This document shows, in pieces, positions 44,346-52,767 of a stretch of DNA of 64,000 nucleotides. Source of the DNA: an uncultured Sphingomonadaceae bacterium (GTDB taxonomy: Bacteria; Pseudomonadota; Alphaproteobacteria; Sphingomonadales; Sphingomonadaceae); NCBI GenBank assembly GCA_947493955.1, contig CANLSQ010000003.1, positions 1-64,000 of the forward strand, in the 5' to 3' direction. The notes below the pieces were generated by a model. It was not told where the DNA came from and made no database searches. It saw only the letters and a list, made by a program, of their open reading frames with translations. The first letter of the stretch is position 1. The number at the start of each line of letters is the position of its first letter. Made by a program: the position numbers and the translations under genes.

Positions 44346-45172
44346 TGGCAGACAGCGATAGAAGCGGTGCGTTGCCTTCGTCGGTTGAGGCTCTTGTTCT
44401 CGCTGGAAGCCGTCCCGGTGGTGATGCGATGGCGGATAGCCGGAGCATATCGGTGAAAGCGCTGATCCCTGTGACGGGCAAGGCAATGCTCGCCCATGTC
44501 ACCGACGCTTTGCTGGGCCATCGGGCCATCGACAAAGTGCATTTGCTGGCTCAGGATTTTGCACCCTTTTGGGCTGATTCCGATACCAGCGGGCTGGAAA
44601 GCAACCCACGCGTGCTGGCGCAGACCAGTGGCGCGACCATTGCGACATCGCTCGACAGGGTTCTGGATCAGGACGGCACCCGCTATCCGATGCTGATTAC
44701 CACAGCCGACAATGTGCTGCTGAGCGCGCCGATGATTGACGATTTTCTGAGTGCGGCAGAAGACACAGATATCGCCATTGCTGTTGTCGAAAAGCAGGTG
44801 TTGCTGCGCCGTTATCCGGCATCCCGGCGGACCTGGCTAAAATTGAGAGGTGGTCAGTATAGCGGGGCGAACCTCTTCTATTTCGGTTCCCCGAAAGCGA
44901 GGCAGATATTGCGCTATTGGGCCGAGGTTGAGCAGGATCGCAAAAAGGGCTGGAAGATTCTGACGATATTCGGGCCTTGGCTTTTGTTTCTGGCGGTGAC
45001 CAGAATGCTGACCGTTGATCAGCTGGCGGCGCGGGTCGGCAAGAAGCTGGGATTGACGATCAGAATTGTGAAGATGGCGCAGGCAGAGGCTTGCATCGAC
45101 GTCGACAAGGACAGCGATCTTGAAATGGTCGAGCAGATACTCACCGCGCGGAATGAGGCTGGTAGCGCTTAA
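44342..45172 (+). CDS. Nucleotidyltransferase-like protein (MobA-like NTP transferase)
   Basis: A 276-residue protein with a sugar-nucleotidyltransferase fold: VEALVLAGSRPGGDAM is a variant of the LAGGxGxRM loop (the second Gly is Ser and there is an insertion), KALIPVTGKAMLAHV is the lysine block, and TTADNVLLSAPMI the metal site. A hydrophobic stretch near 205-225 (FGPWLLFLAVTRML) is unusual. Its stop overlaps that of the opposing flippase gene in a shared TTAA. Confidence 0.75.
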   Translation: MMADSDRSGALPSSVEALVLAGSRPGGDAMADSRSISVKALIPVTGKAMLAHVTDALLGHRAIDKVHLLAQDFAPFWADSDTSGLESNPRVLAQTSGATIATSLDRVLDQDGTRYPMLITTADNVLLSAPMIDDFLSAAEDTDIAIAVVEKQVLLRRYPASRRTWLKLRGGQYSGANLFYFGSPKARQILRYWAEVEQDRKKGWKILTIFGPWLLFLAVTRMLTVDQLAARVGKKLGLTIRIVKMAQAEACIDVDKDSDLEMVEQILTARNEAGSA

Positions 45173-46524
45173 CCTTTGGCCAGATTGCGCCGGGCGGCGA
45201 CGCCAAAAAGAACGAGCCGGATGATCGCCGCGACCAGCATTGCACCGGCGGCACCTGTTGCACCAAAGAAATGCAGACCCACAAGCAACATGGTGATGAA
45301 CAAGACAGCAACGGTCGCCTGTAATATCAAGGCCGTGCGCGCGCCGCTGCCGGACAATAATGTCGGTTCATATATCGCCCCGGCAAGATCGACAGAAGCC
45401 GCCGCGGCAAGCAGGATCAGCAGGGGATAGGCGGGCAGAAATTCCGGCCCGGACATGTAAAACAGGGCGGGTTGGCCAATGACCACGACGATCAGGATGA
45501 CGGTTCCGCCAGTCATGAACAGCATCCGGCTGGCCTTGCGGAACAGGACCTTCATGGCTTCTGCCCCCTGCTGCGCGCGCATCAGATTGACCTCGGCAAA
45601 TATCGCGCGGGACAGCAGCACTGATATCTTGGTCATCGCGACGCTCAGCTGGCTGGCGAGCCGGTATAGGCCGGCTGCGGTCGGCCCGACAAAATAACCG
45701 ACGATCAGCAGCGAAATATTCTGGGACAGTCCGGCAAGGGTCGAACCGAGATTGGATATCAACAGAAATTCGCCAATGCCTCTATTCTCCCGCGCCGCCC
45801 GCTTTACGCGAAACAGATTGCGAGGGGACATGATGTCGCGGCTGTTCCATGCGGCAAACAGCCAATAGCCAATGGCATGAATTACCTCCGACAAGGCCCA
45901 GACGGCAAGAAAGTAGACCAGCTTGGGGTCGGTGAACCAGACAATCAACGTGCCGATCAGGCGAACCGTTGGAATGATAGCTTCGGCATAAGCGGCGAGA
46001 TCAAAACGGTTTTCCACCCGCAATATGCCGGTCGGGGTTGATTTGATGGAAAGCAGCATGACCAGGGCAAAGATCAGGGCATTCTGAGCGAGCTCCTCAT
46101 CCCAACCGAAAAAGGGAGCCAGCCAGCCAACCGCAAAATAGGCCAGGATGCATCCTGCCACTGCTCCGGCAATGTCGAGCAAGGTGCACAGCCCGACCAG
46201 TCGCCCGAATTGCTGCCGGTTTTCCGCACCCTTGATGTTGCGTGCACCAAAGCGGATGACGACTTGCCAGGTCTGAAAAGTAACGATCAGGGCAATCGCC
46301 TGCGCAGTGCCGGTGATCAGCGCAAACTGTCCAAATCCCGCAACGCCCAGCGTGCGGGTCAATATCGCGAGATAGAAGAGGCTCAGGATGCCGCCAAAGC
46401 CTTTACCGCCAAGCAGCCAGCCGGTATTCTTGATGATCCGGCGGATACCGGTTTTCTCACCGTTGGGCTGTGCAGGTTCGATCACCGCTTCTTCAGCCAT
46501 GGTCAGACAGGCATCCGAACGCAT
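45169..46524 (-). CDS. Polysaccharide/lipid-linked flippase, Wzx/PST family
   Basis: A 451-residue membrane protein with about 12-14 hydrophobic segments. It begins with a soluble N-terminus, then NTGWLLGGKGFGGILSLFYLAILTRTLG, shortened here to its start, in the manner of oligosaccharide flippases. It would move a lipid-linked product across the inner membrane. An internal ATG at 46500 is an alternative start; neither has a clear ribosome binding site. It is transcribed opposite to the flanking nucleotidyltransferase genes. Confidence 0.82.
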   Translation of the reverse strand: MRSDACLTMAEEAVIEPAQPNGEKTGIRRIIKNTGWLLGGKGFGGILSLFYLAILTRTLGVAGFGQFALITGTAQAIALIVTFQTWQVVIRFGARNIKGAENRQQFGRLVGLCTLLDIAGAVAGCILAYFAVGWLAPFFGWDEELAQNALIFALVMLLSIKSTPTGILRVENRFDLAAYAEAIIPTVRLIGTLIVWFTDPKLVYFLAVWALSEVIHAIGYWLFAAWNSRDIMSPRNLFRVKRAARENRGIGEFLLISNLGSTLAGLSQNISLLIVGYFVGPTAAGLYRLASQLSVAMTKISVLLSRAIFAEVNLMRAQQGAEAMKVLFRKASRMLFMTGGTVILIVVVIGQPALFYMSGPEFLPAYPLLILLAAAASVDLAGAIYEPTLLSGSGARTALILQATVAVLFITMLLVGLHFFGATGAAGAMLVAAIIRLVLFGVAARRNLAKG

Positions 46525-46619
46525 ATCTGCAACCGGCTGTTACAGGATTGAGCTTTGATGGCCATCGTTCTAAGTGTCTCCCCACACCATCCCTATCCCG
46601 ATAAAGGCCAATTGCCAAC

Positions 46620-47366
46620 ATGATCGACAAAGTAATAATCCTGAGCGCAGGCCAAGGCTCGCGGCTGCTGCCGCTGACTGCTGAGCGCCCCAAATGCCTG
46701 ATCGACTTTTCGGGCAAGAGCCTGATCGCATGGCAGATCGAGATGCTGGCGGCCGGCGGGGTGAAGGAATTTCATGTCGTGACCGGCTTCATGACCGATA
46801 TGGTCGAGGCGGAGCTTGAGGCGCTGAAGCAGGCGGGTACCAACATCACCATCCACTTCAATCCGTTTTTCAAGGTTGCCGACAATCTCGGCAGTTGCTG
46901 GATTGTGCGCGATGTGATGGACGGGGATTTCATGATCCTGAACGGTGATACACTGATTTCGCCGGAGATTATCGAGACCGCTCAGCAAACCGAGAATTGG
47001 CCGATTACGGTGACGGTTGATATCAAAGATCATTATGACAGCGATGATATGAAAGTATCGCTGAGCGGTGAGCGGCTGACAGCGATCGGCAAGACGCTGA
47101 CGGCCGAACGAAGTGATGCGGAGTCCATCGGCTTTCTGGCTTTTCGCGGAGAAGGCGGGGCGATGTTCCGGGAAAAGGTACGCGATGTCATGCGCACACC
47201 GGCGGGCGTGGAAAACTGGTATCTCAAGATCATCGATACGCTGGCGCCCAGCGAGAAAGTCGGCACTGTGTCTATCCAGGGCCATGACTGGGCCGAGGTC
47301 GATTTTTTGAACGACGTGGAAACGGCAACCGTTCTCACTGATCAATGGTTGGCCAAATTCGGTTAA
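46620..47366 (+). CDS. Nucleotidyltransferase, phosphocholine/inositol-phosphate cytidylyltransferase-like
   Basis: A 248-residue transferase with the intact motif ILSAGQGSRLLPLTAERPKC (about 7-26), SLIAWQIEML, FMILNGDTLISPEI (metal Asp) and HDWAEVDFLND near the end. It resembles LicC/IPCT-type cytidylyltransferases that make CDP-choline or CDP-inositol from the phosphate. The alcohol cannot be told from sequence. It ends in a TTAA shared with the opposite HIT gene. Confidence 0.82.
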   Translation: MIDKVIILSAGQGSRLLPLTAERPKCLIDFSGKSLIAWQIEMLAAGGVKEFHVVTGFMTDMVEAELEALKQAGTNITIHFNPFFKVADNLGSCWIVRDVMDGDFMILNGDTLISPEIIETAQQTENWPITVTVDIKDHYDSDDMKVSLSGERLTAIGKTLTAERSDAESIGFLAFRGEGGAMFREKVRDVMRTPAGVENWYLKIIDTLAPSEKVGTVSIQGHDWAEVDFLNDVETATVLTDQWLAKFG

Positions 47367-47797
47367 TCGGGAAAGCCTGATTTGATCCAGGTCGCCATGG
47401 CCGAGATCTGGTCATCCGACAGTTTGACAGCATCGCCAAGGACTGGCGGGCCGGGCCATGATTTGTCTTCGAAATCCTGACCCATCCACTCGCGTTCTCC
47501 CTCATAGCGGGGGATCAGGTGAAAATGGACATGCGGATCAACCATCATCAGCATCAGCCAGTTGAGTTTCTGATGCGATATAAGGCCTTTCAAAGCCGAC
47601 GACACATCAGCGGTTACTGTTTTCAGTTCGGCGAAATGATCGTCCGACAGATCACCAAAATCCGTTGCATCCGATTTGGCTGCGACAACCAGTGAGCCTA
47701 AAGTTACCTGCGCCGGGCGCAGCAGCACGACCCAGTGATCATAGTCCTTCACCAGCGTTGCAGGATATCCGAATTTCTTGATGGTATCATTGATCAT
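47363..47797 (-). CDS. HIT family protein
   Basis: A 144-residue protein with the His triad HVHFHLIPRY near residue 89 and a preceding LMLMMVDP strand. HIT proteins hydrolyse or transfer nucleotide monophosphates. The ATG at 47797 has AAGGA at seven bases and starts just after the CDP-alcohol gene stop at 47802, so the two are co-transcribed; the frame extends 16 codons into that gene. It may recycle a nucleotide by-product. Confidence 0.86.
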   Translation of the reverse strand: MINDTIKKFGYPATLVKDYDHWVVLLRPAQVTLGSLVVAAKSDATDFGDLSDDHFAELKTVTADVSSALKGLISHQKLNWLMLMMVDPHVHFHLIPRYEGEREWMGQDFEDKSWPGPPVLGDAVKLSDDQISAMATWIKSGFPD

Positions 47798-47801
47798 CCG
47801 T

Positions 47802-48899
47802 CTATCCTTGCTCTTGCTCCAGCCATGAAACAATTTGTCCGCCACGTATTTTTACGAGCCAAGCCTGCATTATCTGAACCATATGCACCGCGAGTGAGAT
47901 TAATGTCCACCAGGCAACGGCGATGAGGCCGATGTCGGGACGGCCAAAAATCAAGGAAATAAATAACAGCACCATATTGGGATTGCGTCTGGCGGTGATC
48001 AGGCGGAACCATGAATCCATCGGGCGCCAGACATGGATATGCTGGCCGAAAGCGCGGATGAAAATGCCTTCAATCACCCGCTGCAGGACATAGCCACCCA
48101 GAATGACGATCAACGCGAGGCGGAGTTGATCCTCGGGCAAAGCAAGCCCCACCGCACCAAGGCCAAATGCCCATGCAACCCACCAGAAGGGCGGGTGAAC
48201 CAGATCTAGCCCGTGATCAAAAATATTACCCCAAAAGGAGGATGTGATGGTGCAACGCGCCAGCTTGCCGTCCACTGTGTCGAGCACCATGAAAACAAAA
48301 CCCGCGGCCATGCCGGACCAGAAATGGCCGTAGTAGAACAGGAAGGTCGCAGCGACACAGCCTATCGCACCAATGCCCGTGACCATATTGGGGGTCATTC
48401 CCAGCCGGGCCGCCAGGCGCGTGAGAACCAATGCCAGTTCCGGCCAGAGATATTTGGTGAGAATGTCGGTAACGCCTTTATAGGCCCCGAAATAGCTTTG
48501 CCGCTCTATATCCTTCACCGTTTCTGCATTAAGTTCGCGGACAAACGGTGTTTCCAGTTTGCGTAGCGAGGCATTGTGGATTTGCGGCTTGTCATGATAT
48601 TCCATGACTGTCATTCCGGCTGGCACTGTCAAAGCCGCAAGGGCCTGTGTGTCTTCGTCGGTTTCGAGATGCGCGAGCACCGGAATGCCGTCAAAAGTGA
48701 CTATGGTTCCCGGATTGTCATGAACATGCTGAATCCACTGTGGATCAAAAGCAAATGTCATATTTATCCATAGACTGCCGCTGATATTACCCTGCAATTT
48801 TTCGACCAAGCGGCGTCCCCGTTCCGCGTTGGTCATTCCCCATATCAGCGTGTCATTTTTGCCATGCAGCAAAAGAGTCACACCGTTTTTGGTCTGCAT
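47802..48899 (-). CDS. CDP-alcohol phosphotransferase with degenerate N-terminal domain
   Basis: A 365-residue protein. The C-terminal half has six or so membrane helices and the full motif D-G-x2-A-R-x8-G-x3-D-x3-D (from DGKLAR at 210 to D232). Residues 1-125 look like a decayed nucleotidyltransferase: no GxGxR loop is seen, but the joint (SLRKLETPFV to AYKGVTDILTKY) resembles that in bifunctional IPCT/DIPP synthases, from memory. It would transfer a phospho-alcohol from a CDP donor to an acceptor alcohol. AGGA precedes the ATG. Confidence 0.82.
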   Translation of the reverse strand: MQTKNGVTLLLHGKNDTLIWGMTNAERGRRLVEKLQGNISGSLWINMTFAFDPQWIQHVHDNPGTIVTFDGIPVLAHLETDEDTQALAALTVPAGMTVMEYHDKPQIHNASLRKLETPFVRELNAETVKDIERQSYFGAYKGVTDILTKYLWPELALVLTRLAARLGMTPNMVTGIGAIGCVAATFLFYYGHFWSGMAAGFVFMVLDTVDGKLARCTITSSFWGNIFDHGLDLVHPPFWWVAWAFGLGAVGLALPEDQLRLALIVILGGYVLQRVIEGIFIRAFGQHIHVWRPMDSWFRLITARRNPNMVLLFISLIFGRPDIGLIAVAWWTLISLAVHMVQIMQAWLVKIRGGQIVSWLEQEQG

Positions 48900-49204
48900 A
48901 TGATTTGTTCCTGTCGTAATTTGGGTGATTTGGGCGTTATCTTCGTAAATACCAGTGATTTGTATGCGTTAGCAGAAAAATGGGGCATTTTAGAATCGAA
49001 AAAGAGGCAAATCGTGCAAATCACAAGAGTGCGAGCGTTTATCAAAATTACCAGCATCATATGTTTTGCTAGTTTTTCAGGGCCTAGGGGTGATTTAGCG
49101 GCGTATTTCAGGCATTGAGTTTGCCGAGAAACTGGCTATGAAAGGCGGAGCATAACCGACTACCAACGCGACATCTATTATTTCGCCAACACAAGAGAAT
49201 ATTG
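48900..49204. promoter_or_regulatory. Intergenic region upstream of sdhB
   Basis: About 305 bases between the divergent CDP-alcohol gene and sdhB. It contains direct copies of GTGATTTG at 48925 and 48955 (30 bases apart) and an inverted CAAATCAC at 49017-49024. No protein gene or firm promoter was found. Confidence 0.4.
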
Positions 49205-49987
49205 ATGGCAACCTTTACGCTTCCGAAAAACAGTAAAATCCGTAAGACCGGCGAAGTGCATGAAGCGCTGAGTGGCGGAAAGGCGCGCGCGTTTAAAGTC
49301 TATCGCTATGATCCGGATAGCGGCGAAAACCCACGCTATGACACGTTCAAGATCGACACGGATGACTGTGGGCCAATGGTTCTCGATGCGCTGATCAAGA
49401 TGAAAAGCGAACAGGATTCTACCCTGACCTTCCGCCGGTCATGCCGCGAAGGCATTTGCGGGTCCTGCGCGATGAATATCGACGGTAAAAACGGCCTTGC
49501 CTGCACCACCGCGATTGAGGATTGCGGCAAGGAAGTCAAAATAACACCGCTGCCACATATGGAAGTGATCAAGGATCTGGTCCCTGATTTTACCCATTTC
49601 TACGCGCAATATGCATCCATCCAGCCGTGGCTGAAAACGGTGACGCCGACGCCTTCCGGCAAAGAACGGCTGCAGTCGCCCGAAGATCGCGCGAAACTCG
49701 ACGGCCTTTATGAGTGCATCCTGTGCGCTTGCTGCCAGACCAGCTGCCCAAGCTATTGGTGGAATAGCGACAAGTTCCTTGGCCCTGCCATTTTGTTGCA
49801 GGCCTATCGCTGGCTTGCCGATAGCCGGGATGAAATGACCGGTGAGCGGCTTGACGAGCTGGAAGATCCCTTCCGTCTCTATCGCTGCCACACGATCATG
49901 AACTGTGCCAATGCCTGCCCCAAAGGTCTCTCCCCCGCAAAGGCCATTGCCGAGATCAAGAAGATGACGGCCGCGCGCGAAGTTTAA
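49205..49987 (+). CDS. sdhB: Succinate dehydrogenase iron-sulfur subunit
   Basis: A 260-residue subunit of complex II. The [2Fe-2S] ligands are in [13 protein letters not shown] with a later Cys in NGLACTT, the [4Fe-4S] in [11 protein letters not shown], and the [3Fe-4S] in [14 protein letters not shown]. It transfers electrons from the flavoprotein SdhA to ubiquinone. ATG 49205 is chosen over a TTG three bases before. The sdhC, sdhD and sdhA genes are not adjacent: the upstream neighbour is on the other strand. Confidence 0.96.
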   Translation: MATFTLPKNSKIRKTGEVHEALSGGKARAFKVYRYDPDSGENPRYDTFKIDTDDCGPMVLDALIKMKSEQDSTLTFRRSCREGICGSCAMNIDGKNGLACTTAIEDCGKEVKITPLPHMEVIKDLVPDFTHFYAQYASIQPWLKTVTPTPSGKERLQSPEDRAKLDGLYECILCACCQTSCPSYWWNSDKFLGPAILLQAYRWLADSRDEMTGERLDELEDPFRLYRCHTIMNCANACPKGLSPAKAIAEIKKMTAAREV

Positions 49988-50068
49988 GAAGCATTCTTAC
50001 AGGCCGTATTGCAATCATCACCGCGGCTCTGAACAGTCTGCAGAACATGAATATGGTGGGCATGAGGA

Positions 50069-51100
50069 GTGGCAGATACTCCATCCTTACATTTTGGCGG
50101 GACCGGTTTTCCCGAACGCCATTTGCGCGATATATTGGAAGCGCGCGTCCATGCGGTTCCGCCGGGCGGAGAGATTGTCTGGACCACCTATTACTTCCGT
50201 GATCGGGAACTGGCAAAGGCTCTTGTAAAGGCTGCCGAGCGCGGTGTGGAGGTCCACATCTTTATGGAAGCCCAGCCGCGATATGCTGGCGCGAATGACG
50301 ATGTTATTGCCATTCTGAAAAGCAATATGCATTTGCCAGGTTTGACATTGAACCTCTGGGACTCGGCTGTGCCGAAAAAGCTGGCGGCGCATCTGCACAG
50401 CAAGATTTACTGGTTCTCCCACCCTGTACCAACGGCATTTGTCGGCTCTTTCAACCCGTCAACCGATATACCGGAGGATGAAGCGATTGTCGCAGCCATT
50501 GGTGATCAGGACCGGGGCTATAATCTTTTGTTCGAGACCCAGGATGACGCGATTTGCGCGGGATTGAGGACTTATTCGCTCGACGGGTTTTCTCCGCTGC
50601 AGCGTTTTCACAGCATGCAGAATAAGGCCATTCATGGTGATGCGCTGTCGCTCTGGTTCTTTCCGCGTATCAATAGCCGGATCGTGCATAATCGTCTGAA
50701 ACAGGTGGGCTCAAACGCACGGATTTCGCTGGCCATGTCCCATTTCAAAGACGTGGAAATCCTCCGCCGACTGGAAGATGTAGTGCGACGGGGCGGTGAA
50801 GTGCGGATGATCGTGCATCATACCGAGCGACGCGTGCCAGAAGCGATCGTCGCACAGGCACGCAAAGCGGGCATAGATATCCGCCGCTATCGCCATAAGG
50901 ATGCGCTGCCCATGCACAGCAAATATCTGTTGATAGAAACCGTAAATGAGCGGGAAAGCTGGCTGGGGAGTTTGAACTACAACTGGCGCTCTCGCTATGT
51001 GAATCACGAGATTTTGATCCGATCGACAGAGCCGGATATTCAGGATGCGTTAGCCCGTAACTTCGACACTATCTTTAGTGAATGCACCAATCCAGAATAG
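50069..51100 (+). CDS. Phospholipase D-like domain protein
   Basis: A 343-residue protein with two PLD repeats. Both His-x-Lys pairs are present (HLHSKIYWF with GSFNPS after it, and MHSKYLLIE with GSLNYN), but the usual Asp of HxK-x4-D is Ser in the first and Glu in the second. No membrane segment is seen, unlike cardiolipin synthases. It may be a phosphodiesterase or phosphatidyltransferase of altered activity. It starts with a GTG, the first start after an in-frame stop. Confidence 0.8.
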   Translation: MADTPSLHFGGTGFPERHLRDILEARVHAVPPGGEIVWTTYYFRDRELAKALVKAAERGVEVHIFMEAQPRYAGANDDVIAILKSNMHLPGLTLNLWDSAVPKKLAAHLHSKIYWFSHPVPTAFVGSFNPSTDIPEDEAIVAAIGDQDRGYNLLFETQDDAICAGLRTYSLDGFSPLQRFHSMQNKAIHGDALSLWFFPRINSRIVHNRLKQVGSNARISLAMSHFKDVEILRRLEDVVRRGGEVRMIVHHTERRVPEAIVAQARKAGIDIRRYRHKDALPMHSKYLLIETVNERESWLGSLNYNWRSRYVNHEILIRSTEPDIQDALARNFDTIFSECTNPE

Positions 51101-51174
51101 GTCATGGTGACAGACGTTAAGCACAAGATATTAAAGGTCGATATTCCGGAGCGGCCAGATTACAGTGGCGGGAT

Positions 51175-51648
51175 ATGACTGAAGCAGGCAAGAATTTTTT
51201 CACCAGTGATCCTGATCCAGACCATCCCGGTTGGTATCAATGGAAGTTGAAAGACCCGGAATGCTATAACAGCTTTCTGGGTCCCATGATTGTTCGCCGT
51301 GGTGGCGATGGCATCGCGGACAATATTGCTCGGGTCCGCATGTTCCCAGAACGACAGCACCGCAATCTCGGTGACGCCGTTCATGGCGGTACAATGATGG
51401 GCTTTATCGACTGCGCCCTGTTCGCCGCGATGCGGGTTTTGGAAATCGGACCCTCGGGATTTGCGGTGACGCTGGAATTGCAAACCCATTTCATCGGCGC
51501 AGCGCGGATCGGCGAGCCGCTGGAGGCGCAGGTTGAGGTGGCACGGGAAACTGGCCGTTTCCTGTTTCTGCGCGGGCTGGTGGTGCAGGGCGACGGCAGT
51601 GAGAATATGGCCTCCTATACGGCTATCGTAAAAAAAGCACCGCAATGA
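51175..51648 (+). CDS. PaaI family hotdog thioesterase
   Basis: A 157-residue single hotdog domain (HRNLGDAVHGGTMMGFIDCA, with the HGG motif and acidic residue). It hydrolyses acyl-CoA thioesters; the chain or aromatic substrate is not clear. Its end overlaps the zapE start by four bases (ATGA). Confidence 0.87.
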   Translation: MTEAGKNFFTSDPDPDHPGWYQWKLKDPECYNSFLGPMIVRRGGDGIADNIARVRMFPERQHRNLGDAVHGGTMMGFIDCALFAAMRVLEIGPSGFAVTLELQTHFIGAARIGEPLEAQVEVARETGRFLFLRGLVVQGDGSENMASYTAIVKKAPQ

Positions 51649-52766
51649 CGGGCTTTTACGCGCGCTATCAGGCGTTGATCGCAAATGGAGAATTGAGACC
51701 CGACGCGGATCAGGACGCCTGCGCACAGCGCCTGTCCCAATTGCAGGAAGAGCTTGAGGCAGTTCCGCCACGTGGCAGCGTGCTGTGGCGGATGTTCTCG
51801 AAAAAGCCGAACGCGCCGCGAGGCATCTATATGTGGGGCGGTGTCGGGCGCGGTAAATCGATGCTGATGGACCTGTTTTACGATAGCCTGCAGATTAATC
51901 GCAAGAAACGCGCGCATTTTCATGAATTTATGCTTCTCGTGCACGATATGATGCGGGCGTGGCGGGAAGCCGATCCCGGTGATCCGATCCCCAATGTGGT
52001 GCGCGATCTGGCACAGGATGCTCGCTTTCTTGCCTTTGATGAAATGGTGGTGAACAACAGCGCCGATGCAATGATAATGTCCCGGCTGTTTACTGGCCTG
52101 GTCGAAGAGGGCGTAACCCTTATTGCGACCTCCAATCGACCGCCTGTTGATCTGTACAAGGACGGCCTGAACCGTGAACACTTCCTGCCGTTCATTGATC
52201 TGCTCGAGAAGCGGCTTGATGTTATCTCGCTCAACGGGCCGACCGACTATCGCCGCGAGCGGTTGGGCGGTGTCGACCTGTGGCATGTGCCCAATGGCGA
52301 TGCGGCGACCAAGGCGCTGAGCGAGGCTTTTTTCCGGCTGACGGACTATCCACCGGAAGACCGCGCCCATGTCCCTTCCGAGGAACTGCCTGTACAGGGT
52401 GGCCGGTCCATGCATGTGCCCAAAGCATTGAAAGGCGTCGGTGTTTTCTCGTTCAAACGTCTCTGCGCAGAGGCACGGGGAGCGCCGGATTATCTTGCCA
52501 TTGCGCGGCATTTTCACAGTGTCATCATCGTCGGCATTCCCGTGCTGTCCAAAGAGAACCGCAACGAAGCGGCGCGCTTTGTGACCCTGATCGATGCGCT
52601 CTACGAATATCGGGTCAAGCTGCTGGCCAGCGCAGATGCCGAGCCAGATGCGCTCTATCCCGAAGGCGACGGGTCATTCGAATTTGTGCGCACCGCCTCG
52701 CGGTTGGTCGAGATGCAGTCGGATGATTATCTCGCTCTCGGCCACGGCACCGGCGAGGCACTCTGA
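51645..52766 (+). CDS. zapE: Cell division ATPase ZapE (AFG1-like)
   Basis: A 373-residue AAA-like ATPase. Walker A is GGVGRGKS (65-72), Walker B is FLAFDEM, the Arg-rich sensor region is ATSNRPPVDLYKDGLNRE. ZapE destabilises the FtsZ ring in E. coli; mitochondrial AFG1/LACE1 relatives act in respiratory complex turnover. It lies upstream of mdh in many alphaproteobacteria, here with two genes inserted on the other strand. Confidence 0.9.
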   Translation: MTGFYARYQALIANGELRPDADQDACAQRLSQLQEELEAVPPRGSVLWRMFSKKPNAPRGIYMWGGVGRGKSMLMDLFYDSLQINRKKRAHFHEFMLLVHDMMRAWREADPGDPIPNVVRDLAQDARFLAFDEMVVNNSADAMIMSRLFTGLVEEGVTLIATSNRPPVDLYKDGLNREHFLPFIDLLEKRLDVISLNGPTDYRRERLGGVDLWHVPNGDAATKALSEAFFRLTDYPPEDRAHVPSEELPVQGGRSMHVPKALKGVGVFSFKRLCAEARGAPDYLAIARHFHSVIIVGIPVLSKENRNEAARFVTLIDALYEYRVKLLASADAEPDALYPEGDGSFEFVRTASRLVEMQSDDYLALGHGTGEAL

Positions 52767-52767
52767 T

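Noticed and set aside
42301-48899. A complete integrative element bounded by the tRNA remnant
   Set aside because: No integrase, relaxase or second attachment copy was found in the window, so only a remnant can be claimed.
48864-49118. An 84-codon frame upstream of sdhB
   Set aside because: It overlaps the CDP-alcohol gene start on the other strand and has no family-like content.
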